Positions 54,307-64,000 of a stretch of DNA of 64,000 nucleotides are shown here, piece by piece (the first letter of the stretch is position 1; every line of letters begins with the position of its first letter). The position numbers were made by a program, and so were the translations under genes. A model generated the notes under the pieces. That model had not been told where the DNA came from. It saw only the letters and a list, made by a program, of their open reading frames with translations, and made no database searches. The DNA is from Helianthus annuus (taxonomy: Eukaryota > Streptophyta > Magnoliopsida > Asterales > Asteraceae): NCBI RefSeq assembly GCF_002127325.2, contig NC_035446.2, forward strand, positions 156,892,799 through 156,956,798, read 5' to 3'.

Positions 54307-56667
54307 ATATGTAGGATGATGAACTCATTCACACATGAACTATGAACTTGAATAATGGATGTTTTCTTGAAAAATAAAGATCAAAATAAGTTGTAATCTT
54401 GTATATCTAAAGATCTATGAGTGGTCTTTCGAAAGAACCAAGTGAAAGATATGAGTTTTATTAAGAAATGGATCTTACATAAACTAATCATATTTTTAGT
54501 GGGTAAACAAGTGTAGAAACACTTGTGTAAAAAGAAATTTCATAAAGAAATATTTTTAGAAATTTTGACTATAAGTTGTGAAAATACAAACCCTTTAAAA
54601 ATAAAGTCTTTAAGAAACTAATCATATTTTTAAAGGTAACAAGACTTACTAAGTATACTAGTAATTACTACATGTTTTTATAAATTTTCCAAGTTCATAA
54701 GTTTATGGTTTATGCTTATTTTTGTCAAGATTGGTAATTAGAGCTTTGTATGTTGTTGATTGAAAATTGATTGAATGATTTTACAAAAGAAAATGATATG
54801 TTAGTAAGCATGGACACCTCTATTTACAAAGGAAACTCTGGCGAAATTTTTCTAAAAATCCAACACTTAGAAAATATTTTTCTAGCAAGTGTTACAATTA
54901 TATTTTTGACCTTGTTTTCAAAATGAAACTTCGCCATGATTTTATTTACAAAAATACCAAGTGCCGGAGGTGGGTTTTCGTAAATAAAAATGGGTAAATA
55001 TATATTTAGAATATATATTTTATACTAAGACACTTGTGTGATTATTTGTATATTATTTTAGGGTAAAATAATATAGCTTACAAAATACCATGGAAATTAC
55101 AACTCCAAAATAATACCAAAAATTACAAGGTATAAAATATTTAAGTTTCATACGTTGAGAAACCAAACAAGAAAACGTAACTTATAAAATATTCCGGGTT
55201 ATACCGTTACACTATATTTTTGGTAAATATTATTTTGGAAATGAAAAAAGAAGTGAAAATATGATTTTGTAAATATTACCAAGTATATCATATTTTTGAC
55301 AACAAGAAAATATATTATTTTTGGGAGTTAAAAATATATTTTCCTAGTATATTTAGAAGATATATAATTTTTGAGAAAAATATATATTTTCTGGGACAAT
55401 ACATGATTGAACAAAATAAGTTTATATATATTTAAGTGAGACTTGAAATATATGGTTTTGGGAATATATTAACATATTTTTATTTGGAACAATACACCGA
55501 AATACGACGCCATTGCTTGACAAGATATACAAATACAAATACGAAAATACATGTATGAAATACCCCATCTTTGGGAAGGAAATACGAATACTTGAGAAGT
55601 ATTAATACAGAAACACTGCATAAACAATTATTCCAAAACTAAATATAAATATTATAACTTGGAATAATATCAGAAACGTAACCCAAAAACACAAATACTA
55701 AGACAAGGCACGATCCGTTTGTCTAATAGACGTTAGTACACTGTAGGTAGTCGTGTTGGCTGAGGAGACTTGGGTTACACATACTGAAGACGCAATACTG
55801 TGAGTTTATGTCCCCCTTTTCTCTTTACTGTTTTCAGTTTTATACTTCGGGGGTGAAATACATGCGACAATTATTACAAACATTTATTACATGGTATGGT
55901 TAGCGTAGGGAGGGTTTATACTACTAGATCATGTGAGGGGTGGGCACAACACTTGAGGCCATCAATCCTCGTTGTTAGGACCGAGGGACACAAGATTGAT
56001 AGATCTATTTGGGTGTAGCGAGCCCACACCCGTGAGGCCGGGTCGGCCCATAGAGGTGACTGTGTCTTCCAGCCGAAGCCCGGTAACAAATCTGCTAGGT
56101 TTGAGTCTTCCTGCATCACTTCACACATATCATTGGCTTTGCAACCCAATGGTGATCTCTTTTTCCTTAATTGCTACATACCAGGGATTTTCATAAATAC
56201 AAATACATTATAAAGGTTTATACATACTCACTTACACATGAACTCGCTCAACTTTTGTTGATTTTTCAACTTACATATATTTCAGGAAAAACTAAGGGAT
56301 CTGGCAAGTGTCTGCATTTGTGTCAAGCTGCGTACTAAATAAAGACGTCATCCAGGGTAGTAGGTTCAGGAGGTGTAACCCTTACCTGGAGGTGTAACCC
56401 TTACCTGGACGGGTTACATGTCCTTAAACCATGTTTTTATTCAAGTCTTTTATTGTGTCATATGAATACGTTTTAAATTATGTTATGGTTGTATCTTGTT
56501 TTATGAGTCGACATTTTAAAAATGATGTTGTATTGTTATTTCTAAACCTTATTAATGGATGAACATCTCTTGTTTTTTTTATCATATAGCATTGTTATGA
56601 TTGATTGCTATGGTATTAAGAAGTCACACCAAATAAACCCATACTTCCGCAAAAGTCAGGGCGTGAC
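54307..56667 (+). repeat. old Gypsy LTR-like sequence, right part
   Basis: It ends CAGGGCGTGACA near 56667, a typical Gypsy LTR terminus. A GC-richer block at 55920-56130 (GTGAGGCCGGGTCGGCCC) and a 17-bp duplication (GGAGGTGTAACCCTTACCT at 56370 and 56389) precede it. No PBS or coding region follows, so it may be a solo LTR. Frames here are not gene-like. Confidence 0.45.
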
Positions 56668-57771
56668 ACGTATGTGGAAGCCTCATGCACCAATTTAATG
56701 TCCTTTTTTCAAATTCTAACAATTAATATTGTTTAAAAATGTAGTAACTAAATCTTTTGATGACATTTTGTTGATAAAGAATTTGGAACAATTTAAGAAT
56801 TAAAAAATTATAAGAAAAGCAATTAAAATTTATTTAATATCAAATCACTATATATTAATATAACTTTCATATTCGTGGGTTTCTATATTCAAGAATGTTT
56901 TAATTTTAATTAAAACTAGTGGAATTTTTCTCGCGCTTCGTAGCGGGTGCTTGGTCGTTATTAATTTGGTTTGTTATGACACCAGTTTGGTTTTTTCGTC
57001 GTATCAATATGATATCGGCACTCAGCAACCGAAAAATATGCTCAAAAGGATTCGACACATATTTTACTTCGACTGAAAACCATAAAAACATATATCGGTG
57101 TTAGTACCAATGTTGTTTGATCTGTATCAATTGATTCACTATGCTAACGTTACGATATTGACACAAACTATAGCTTATAACCATTTTAAAAAATCTTTTA
57201 TCGATGCGTGGATAAAAAATCTTTTAAATTCATACAACTCTATCTATGAGGATAAACGAATAACGTTGTCAGTACCGTGACACTCTAAACCGATCGGTGT
57301 CGTATGAACAACATCAATGCCAGTACCAGTGTTCGTTTTTATCGTTTTCGGTCATGTAAACCGTATGTTGAGTTCTATACCAAGTGCATGTCTCATACTA
57401 GTACTGTAACGAATCGATCTAATGCACGCGGTAACATACTATCATAACGCGCAAACAAATAACTTGAAATGTTAAAAAAAATAAACACAGATATGGATTT
57501 ACAATTTTTTTAAATTTAACACCAAAATTCAAATTAAATAATCAATAAAATATTAGTAATAAGAATAAATATACTTAAAACTTATCGGTTGCTACTAAAA
57601 GTAACAAATAATTAATATTAATACGCAACTAATAAATAAAAAACAAAAACCTAAGAAAACATCTACTGTTCATGGCATCTTTGTATTCATATAGATAATA
57701 GATAATAATAATAATAATATGTTTTAAACTTGTTTAATATATATAACATATGTATTAAACAATATTAGTGT
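56668..57771. other. AT-rich spacer with a Helitron-like 3' end and old repeats
   Basis: On the minus strand a CGCT..AGCG hairpin and GAAAAATTCCACTAG end at 56916, resembling a Helitron 3' terminus. Sequence at 56995-57420 has CGGTAC/ACCGAT words and GTTTTCGGTCATGTAAACC, like 17096-17265 and 19226-19245. Short ORFs (57098 and others) have no recognisable family. Confidence 0.4.
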
Positions 57772-58108
57772 CAGTAGGGGCGGACTCACATAGAGCGGGT
57801 CGGGATCCCCGGACCCCAATGTTTAAAAAAATAGTAGATTCGGTATATTAAATTTTATAAGGACCCCATAAATACAATTAGGTGGACACCATGAAAAGGA
57901 AAGCTGTTGTAGTGGTAAACCCCTCTCTTTGACAACAAGAGTTCATGGGTTCAATCCTTGTAAAGTCTGTTTTTCTGTTTTTTTAATCTAATTCAAACTT
58001 CGCTCTGACCCGCACGAGCACCAACCCAAAAATTTTAACGTTTTGTTATGAAAGTTTTGAATATCGAAAAAAATGGACCCATTAAAAAAAATATTGGGTC
58101 CACCACTG
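57772..58108. mobile_element. small TIR element, 337 bp, with a tRNA-like segment
   Basis: Ends CAGTAGGGGCGGAC and (reverse) CAGTGGTGGACCC are imperfect inverted repeats resembling the hAT ends at 47713-50657. AGTGT is repeated at 57767-57771 and 58109-58113, shorter than the hAT norm. Inside, 57895-57985 has an A-box-like TTGTAGTGGTAAACC and a B box GGTTCAATCC, as in a tRNA or SINE head. Confidence 0.55.
57895..57985 (+). repeat. tRNA-like / SINE-head sequence
   Basis: A-box-like GTAGTGGTAAAC and B-box GGTTCAATCC lie about 45 bp apart. It lacks a convincing cloverleaf acceptor stem, so I do not call a tRNA gene. It could be a SINE remnant inside the 57772 element. Confidence 0.45.
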
Positions 58109-58113
58109 AGTGT

Positions 58114-59060
58114 GAGATAATATCATTCAAATCACCTTACAATCATAGTTAGAGAGACTCATGTGAGTTATATGTGTGATTGTGTTCTCTATAATGAAGG
58201 CCAAGTTGGTTACCCCAGTGATGGTCTTCTTGGACTTTTTGATGGTCTTCGTGGACTTTTTTTTTAACGCAAATCAGTTTGACGGTGGTGACTTTTCTAA
58301 ATATGTTTTTATTTGAGTTGTTTACTTTGTACATATTAGTTGTTTTCTTGTTGTCTGTAAGACTTACTCAAAACCTCCCCTACAGAGCAGTTTACTTTGT
58401 ACATGTTACTTATCCATTAGGTTTGGTTCATAGATTTTGACTTTTCAAAAAGTGAAAGCATCTATACATACTTATCTATGGTAATCCGTGTTTTTGTAGA
58501 ATATGGATTGTATATATCAATTGGAGCTATTAATGATAACGATATGTGTCAAGTGGATCGTGTAACTACACGATTCTTAATAAATTGAAATACTTGTCTA
58601 ATTTATTTATAAAATTGGCACATGTAAGCCAGTCTAACTCCTAGTTGATAACTAGCTAGTGGTTCCCGAATGAACAAGTATGTTATTATTACTAAGGATA
58701 CGTGTTATGAGGGCTTGGCTAGGGGCTTGGGTGAGAAAAAAGTGGTTATCATGTAGGCGACACGTAGAAGCACTTTTTTATCACTTAAAAATGCTCAAAA
58801 GGGGGGTGTAATGGGAGGAGCTTTGTTGGGGGCTTGGTTAGTGATTAGGTAATTATTATTTAACTCTTATTTTTATTTACTTATTTTAGTTTATATATTA
58901 AAAATGTAACTAAATATTGTTAAATATATTTAAAATGCCTAAAATGGATGTAATGGGAAGGGCTTTATTAGATGTTTGGTTGCTGAGTAGGTAATCAATA
59001 TTTAATTTTTGTTATTTTGTATTTATATATAAATTATGTGAAAACAATCCATTTAAAACT
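58114..59060. other. AT-rich spacer with a diverged repeat, no gene seen
   Basis: GTAATGGGAGGAGCTTTGTT... (58809) and GTAATGGGAAGGGCTTTATT... (58940) are two diverged copies of a ~60-bp unit also related to GGGCTTGGCTAGGGGC at 58711. Probably old MITE ends. Confidence 0.45.
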
Positions 59061-59600
59061 ATATATAAATTGGAAACAAAACTAAGTAAAAACATCCAAT
59101 AATATAAAAGTGTGAACAAACGTAAAACACAATACCTTGTACCATGTGTAAAGTGATGTGTGTAGATGATTATGTACTTTTATCAGATTAATATTTTAAA
59201 ATAAATAAGTTCAAATAGGTTTTTACTTTTCACTCTTTGCATCTTCTTCGTTTTTCCTATCAGAATCAGAGGTGTTCTCGTTATACTCTGGGGTGTTTGG
59301 GATTCCTTATCAAAAACAATTTATTAACTTATATATAAATTGGAAACAAAACTAAGTAAAAACATCCAATAATATAAAAGTGTGAACAAACGTAAAACAC
59401 AATACCTTGTACCATGTGTAAAGTGATGTGTGTAGATGATTATGTACTTTTATCAGATTAATATTTTAAAATAAATAAGTTCAAATAGGTTTTTACTTTT
59501 CACTCTTTGCATCTTCTTCGTTTTTCCTATCAGAACCAGAGGTGTTCTCGTTATACTCTGGGGTGTTTGGGATTCCTTATCAAAAACAATTTATTAACTT
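59061..59600 (+). repeat. tandem duplication, 270 bp x2
   Basis: ATATATAAATTGGAAACAAA starts at 59061 and 59331. The 270-bp units differ at one position that I can see (CAGAATCAGAGG/CAGAACCAGAGG), so the duplication is recent. Confidence 0.95.
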
Positions 59601-59829
59601 ATATAAGTGATAAGTTATAAGTTACAAATACTAACTTATCATTTTTAACTTCTTAACACACAAAAACAATTTAAATAAGCTAATCCAAACACTATAAAAA
59701 CAATGATAAGTCTATAAATTGTGTTTACACTATAATATAATGGATGGATTTGTTTGAATACCTTCAAAATTACACTGATCATTAAAGGGTATCGGAGATT
59801 GCATTTTGATAAGGCATTATCTTATCCGT

Positions 59830-60242
59830 AGTTATTAAAAGGCACAGTCTCTTGTGTCTAGACCCATTTTTCAAGCGAGACGAGACAATTACGCTTTAAA
59901 TTCCGGCAAAATTCTAGCTAGGTTTCTACTTTTATCTAATGCAAACTACTTTTATACACAAGTACACTAAATATTTTAGAACTTTTGGTACAAAATATAA
60001 GATATTAAATATTATGTAATAGCTTTTGTTTATTTTATTTAAAGAATATTATTATTTTTCTAATAATGTTTGTTTTTTATTAAAAACTTTTGTTTTTTTT
60101 TTTTTTTTTTGAAAAAATACATGATATATTTTTCATTTTCTTTTTCATCGTGCGTTTTTCTTTTCTCAGGCTGTTGCTTTTCTTGCACCTAGGCTCAGGC
60201 GAGGCCTATGCGCCTTGAATGCGCCTAACACCTTTAATAACT
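59830..60242. repeat. possible MITE with 12-bp inverted ends
   Basis: AGTTATTAAAGG (59830-59841) and CCTTTAATAACT (60231-60242) are perfect inverted ends. The interior has CTCAGGCGAGGCCTATGCGC-like sequence typical of a widespread plant repeat. Confidence 0.5.
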
Positions 60243-60610
60243 ATGATTTTATCATCATGTTTTCGAAATTCGAATCGTATACAATGTTTTGAAAAATGCA
60301 CCTTATTCGAATTAACAAATTAGTTAGGGTGAAAAAGTCCATTTTAGCAAATTAGTTTATGGTCATTAAGGGTTTAAGGCAACACCCACAATGGTAAATG
60401 TTGTAATTCATAACCAAAATGTTGGAATTTTGAATGCTTTAGTTAAGTCTCTCTCTCTAGTATATCTATGCTAGAAAAATAGAAAAGCAAATTAGCTGTA
60501 CGAAACATAACTAACGAAAATCCAAACACCCAATTACATTGGTAGAATAACATCCATCATGTTCATAAACAAACCTTAAAAAACAATGAAACAAACGTCA
60601 ACTAGCCTCC
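60243..60610. other. downstream region of the phytocyanin gene, no other gene seen
   Basis: AT-rich with a CT-repeat (60448-60459). It probably contains the 3' UTR of the gene ending at 60611. Confidence 0.4.
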
Positions 60611-61109
60611 TCAAGGGGAATCGCTCTTGTTAACCTTTAACTCAAATCTTAACCCTAAGGAACAATAGTCCAACACATTGCATATGTAAGTATAATAACC
60701 CTCCTCTGGTAAAGTAACCCACGCCTTCCCGTCACGGTAAACCTCCCACGGAATTACAATGTTGGTCTCGCACATCTGGTACTCCCAATTCTGAACCCGC
60801 ATCACGTGGTATAAATCTCGATCAAATTCGAAATCTGCAAGTAATTATTCTATTCAACTTAAAGCGGTTTGTTTAAGTGAATTGAATTATAAGTAATTAA
60901 CACATACAGAGAATGTCTCCTGGACGAAAAAGCCGAGAAGACGCCCACTTGTTATAAAAGCCTTCGGTTTGTGGGATCGACCAAATGGAGTCACCCACTG
61001 TGTGTGTGATCGTTCCACTGCAGGCTGGGGTAAAGAGTATTATAACTGTCGCCAGTGGTACTATAATTGTCGCTAATATTGAAAACCAGTGACCTCCGTC
61101 CGCTGCCAT
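60611..61109 (-). CDS. early-nodulin-like phytocyanin, two exons
   Basis: Exon 1 is 61109-60908 and exon 2 is 60834-60611, joined over a 73-bp intron (GTATGTG...TTGCAG) at the position typical of phytocyanin genes, giving 141 residues. A signal peptide (about 1-31) leads to a plastocyanin-like domain (HTVGD, FYNKWASSRLFRPGDIL, HVMRV, VTLPEEGYYTYIC). The two disulfide Cys (89, 125) are present. Of the copper ligands His77 and Cys119 remain, but the second His is Tyr124 and the axial Met/Gln is Leu129, so type-1 copper binding is unlikely, as in ENODL proteins. There is no hydrophobic GPI tail, so the product is probably secreted. Such proteins act at the cell surface, often in reproductive or vascular tissue; the ligand is unknown. 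A transposon sits 190 bp upstream. Confidence 0.88.
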
Positions 61110-61290
61110 TGTAAGGGTGTGTGTGTGCAGTTATGAGAAGAGGAAGTGAAGATGACAGTTTTTACATGATAACTGACGAAATAAAAATATATTTCTGTTT
61201 TTTTTAGAGAGGCTAGTTATTTTATAACTGTTTTTAGTTTTTCACGTCCACGCTTCAGATTAAAAAAAACTTATAACATGCAGTATATGA
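61110..61290 (-). promoter_or_regulatory. proximal promoter and 5' UTR of the phytocyanin gene
   Basis: A TATATTTTTATT segment (about 61182-61193, minus strand) lies some 75 bp upstream of the ATG. The region is cut at 61291 by the target duplication of the adjacent MULE. Confidence 0.45.
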
Positions 61291-61549
61291 AATTATAAAG
61301 GGAAAATTACGAATCTAGCCAAGAAAATTGGTTGACCACCAAATTAGCCAGCTCATGCCTCTTTGGAATAGGGCATCCGCCATCTAATGCGTCCGCCAGT
61401 AGATGATTGACACGTGGCAAGAATGTTTCAATGATTGGGGCAGAGAAATCTGCTGCTTCGAAGGCGCCTAAGTGACGCATCCACTGTAGCTTGCGTCCGG
61501 CTGAATTTGTTGCGTCTGGCTGGGCACTACTTTTTATGCGTCTCTGGAA

Positions 61550-61880
61550 ACGCTTCCTATGCGTCTAACGAGACGCTTCCATTGTCAGAGCTGGATGCCC
61601 TATCGGCTGCTTCCTATGCGTCTACCAGACGCTTCCCGTTTCAGCTTTTGGTTGCCCCTATCAGCTGCTTCCTATGCGTCTAACAGACGCTTCCGATGTC
61701 AGCTTTTGGTTGCCCCTATCAGCTGCTTCCTATGCGTCTGACAGACGCTTCCGATGTCAGCTTTTAAAGCCCCTAAAGGCTGCTTGCTATGCGTCTGAGA
61801 GACGCTTCCATTGTCAGAGCCATGCCCCTAAAGGCTGCTTCGGATGCGTCTTCGAGGCGCTTCCAGTGTCAGTAGCTGGA
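61550..61880 (+). repeat. minisatellite with hairpin-forming unit, about 58 bp, six copies
   Basis: Each unit carries ATGCGTCT...AGACGC (self-complementary GCGTCT/AGACGC) and CTTCC..TGTCAG. Copies start near 61551, 61609, 61667, 61725, 61782 and 61837. Related GCGTC words lie on both sides, including in the TIRs. Confidence 0.9.
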
Positions 61881-62409
61881 TGATGTGATGCGTCTTATCA
61901 CGTTTATTTAGGCGTCTACCCGAGGAGTCTACGAGACGCATTAGACCACAAAAACAATAGCTACTTGTTTTTTTTTTTGTTTTTTGTTTTTACTTTTATT
62001 ATAAATGTGTGCGTTTCTATTTTTAGCAAAATTTGGCCTTTTAATATGTAATTTTTAACAAAATTTGGCCTTTTAAATTTATCATCATGATTGTTTCAGT
62101 TTTTTTTTCTTTATGTAATAATTCAATTATAAATATAATTTAATTAATACTACAAAAATAACCAAATAACAAGATATTTATTGGTTTTCATTTGACTTTT
62201 ATAACAAATAACCTAAAATATAAATTTCAAACATATTAACATTTTAATATCTAACATTTACAAAATACTTGCATGTGTATTCATAAGAAATTACTGAATT
62301 GTAAATAAAATACGAAATTTGTTTTTTATTAACTTTAAATTTGGACTAGTTTTTCTTAAAATATTACATAATAACATTAACATACATTACACCATTAATA
62401 ACTACTTTG

Positions 62410-62871
62410 CTAATTTAACCGCTGCTCACGTTCCTTGGGGTTCTCACACTCGCTATAGTTTGACTGACTACCACCAACTCGCAGACAGGAAAACTGGAGT
62501 TCTGCCATGGCACAATCGTAAGCAAAGCTTGCTTCTTCATCGGTGATACCGTCCCACTCATCATCAGTTTTACCAGGCGGCGGGTTGAATAAATTAGGAT
62601 TTAAAAGGGGTGGTGGCAGTGCACGGTTGCCTGGTGGCATTGCATGGCAGCCTGGTGGCGGTGTATAGTGGTTTGCTGGCGGTGTACAGTGGTGTTGTGG
62701 CGGTGCAGGGCAGCCTGCTGGCGGTGCCCGGCAGCCGGTTGGCGGTGAAGGGAAGGCTACTGGCGGGTCACGGTAGGTTGGTGGCAATGAAGGGTAGCAT
62801 GGTGGTGGGTTGCAATACCCCGAGGGTTGAAATTCTTCAAATTCACCACCACCCATCTCTTCTAAAGTCAT
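62410..62871 (-). CDS. hypothetical Pro-rich ORF inside the MULE
   Basis: A 153-codon frame from ATG 62871. The first half is a degenerate repeat of PP-G-C-xPP units (for example AGCPAPPQHHCTPP), the second half acidic (DDEWDGITDEEASFAYDCAM). I do not recognise a family. The repeat may have grown from a GGTGGCGGT-like DNA repeat. Its place inside a transposon suggests captured or decayed coding sequence. Whether it is expressed is unknown. Confidence 0.35.
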   Translation of the reverse strand: MTLEEMGGGEFEEFQPSGYCNPPPCYPSLPPTYRDPPVAFPSPPTGCRAPPAGCPAPPQHHCTPPANHYTPPPGCHAMPPGNRALPPPLLNPNLFNPPPGKTDDEWDGITDEEASFAYDCAMAELQFSCLRVGGSQSNYSECENPKEREQRLN

Positions 62872-62879
62872 ATACTAGA

Positions 62880-63530
62880 TAAAAATTTTTAAATATATAG
62901 ATGGACATATGGATAATAATGTTAAATAAAAAAAATAAAATAACGTACAACTTTTTATTTACTAAACAAACAAATTAAATTACAGAATTAAATTAAATTA
63001 CAAAAATAAAGGAAAACAATAATAAAATTTTTTTTTTAAGCAATAACACGAAGTGATCCAACTCCTCCACAAAGCTCGGTCTCCAATTCCTCTTTGTTTT
63101 TAAACAATTTCGGGCCTTAGGAGGAGCGGTGGAGGACGTGGACGAGGAACTCCGGTAACACGAAGTGATCCAACGTTCCCTTTGTAGGTGAGTTCTTCAC
63201 ATTTCTTCGTTAAACCCCCTACAATAAATGGCAACGACGATCTCTTCGAGCACTAGTGGCAGGTCCCGTCACCCATAAACACTAGCACTTCTAAAGCTCA
63301 GAAAAACGTCATCTTCAAAACTGTTAAACATCTTGATTTTTATTTGGAGAGTATCAAATGGCGGATACATTGACATAAGCATTTTATAAAGGCTTTTAAA
63401 AATCAGTTGGTCTGGAGAGAAAATATTGAAATATATCTGATTTTTTTCAATATATATATAGGAGGGAGAAATGTAAATAGAAAAAAATGTAAATGAATTT
63501 TTTATAAAATAAGAAAAACAAAATCACGGA
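62880..63530. other. MULE interior, no gene seen
   Basis: AT-rich apart from 63050-63300, where AACACGAAGTGATCCAAC occurs twice (63044 and 63158) around a GC-richer, exon-like patch (GGAGGAGCGGTGGAGGACG). It may be captured sequence. Confidence 0.4.
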
Positions 63531-63852
63531 TACCGATGCCCCCCATGCGCCACAATGCGTCGAACACATCCCAATGCCCCATTTCGCGTCTAAAAGCTGC
63601 TTCAACGAGCCACTCAACCAGACTGAGCCGAGCCAGCCATTTGCATTTTGACGCAGCTAAGCCGGACGCATCAGCCTACCTTTTGGACTGGATGCGTCGG
63701 CGGCTGACCTTTCCACTAAGTTTTGCCACGTGTCAATCATCTACTGGCGGACGCATTAGATGGCGGATGCCCTATTCCAAAGAGGCATGAGCTGGCTAAT
63801 TTGGTGGTCAACCAATTTTCCTGGCTAGAATCGTAATTTTCCCAATTATAAA

Positions 63853-64000
63853 TACACATGTTGGTTTTCAATTTTTCATAGTAGCACTAGCATCACCATA
63901 GTGCTACTGTAACCTTTTTTTATTTTTTTGAAAAAAAACGCCCAGGGGGCGGTGATCATGGCGTGGAGGGGAGTTTTTTAGGGAAAAAACGCCCAAAACC
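63853..64000. other. window end, fragment of an unidentified repeat
   Basis: GC-rich words AAACGCCCAGGGGGCG and AAAACGCCCAAAACC suggest the start of another MITE running off the window. Confidence 0.3.

Larger units (their letters stand above)
61300..63843. mobile_element. Mutator-like element, 2.5 kb, with about 120-bp TIRs
   Basis: Terminal inverted repeats of about 120 bp begin GGGAAAATTACGA and run through GGTTGACCACCAAATTAGCC to GATTGACACGTGGCAA with very few mismatches. AATTATAAA is duplicated perfectly at 61291-61299 and 63844-63852; 9 bp is the MULE size. No transposase is seen. The interior holds a hairpin minisatellite and a Pro-rich minus-strand frame, possibly captured sequence. 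Confidence 0.93.

Noticed and set aside
50990..56667. Complete LTR retrotransposon on the plus strand
   Set aside because: Only an LTR-like right end is convincing. No PBS, gag or pol was found, and the left border is undefined.
56916..56960. Second full Helitron
   Set aside because: Only a weak hairpin plus CTAG is visible; no 5' end or cargo, so it is kept as a note within the spacer.
57895..57985. A functional tRNA gene
   Set aside because: B box is good, but no acceptor stem or full cloverleaf could be drawn, and it lies inside a mobile element.

Overview
This window is plant nuclear DNA from a transposon-rich genome. It has intron-containing genes, plant-specific families (ATL-type RING-H2 proteins, a phytocyanin, a MULE-borne FAR1/OTU cassette), tRNA-iMet primed LTR retrotransposons and very AT-rich spacers. 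The repeat families look to me like those of Asteraceae (sunflower, lettuce and chrysanthemum relatives). That is a judgement from memory, not a search result. No search was run, and all boundaries and difference counts were read by eye.

Layout, left to right. 1-5786: a minus-strand Gypsy element with a 2.8 kb LTR, running off the left edge and inserted into the gag gene of an older Tat-type Gypsy copy. 5787-8101: AT-rich spacer with a degraded RT-associated pseudogene. 8110-10459: a Mutator-like element carrying a FAR1-type DNA-binding segment fused out of frame to an OTU cysteine-protease domain. 10468-13600: AT-rich spacer with tandem repeats. 13613-16116: two inverted-repeat elements. 16398-23280: two related single-exon ATL RING-H2 E3 ligase genes, with a tRNA-derived SINE, a Tat LTR remnant and a second RT-associated remnant between them. 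23331-25888: spacer with foldback elements.

25889-47534 is one nested retrotransposon composite. A three-LTR Copia array (LTR, full-length internal region, LTR, internally deleted region, LTR) is bounded by a single TAAAT target-site duplication. A 13.3 kb Tat-type Gypsy element sits inside the deleted copy, flanked by CCATC duplications. The Gypsy element encodes gag-pol on one strand (one in-frame TAG) and a seven-exon antisense gene on the other (broken at about four points), with its own candidate TATA box. Six palindromes line up in its LTR upstream of the TATA box.

47713-50657 is a hAT-like element with an 8-bp duplication that hosts a nested TIR element and a minisatellite. 50670-56667 is largely old Gypsy LTR-like sequence containing a Helitron-like insertion that carries an exon of a MAP kinase. 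56670-60242 holds smaller repeats and foldbacks. 60611-61109 is a two-exon early-nodulin-like phytocyanin gene, and a Mutator-like element with a perfect 9-bp duplication (61300-63843) is inserted just upstream of it.

Only three loci look like ordinary host genes: the two ATL genes and the phytocyanin. Nearly everything else is mobile DNA or its debris, so the main interest is the nesting order, the gene fragments the transposons carry, and the unusual structures inside the LTRs.
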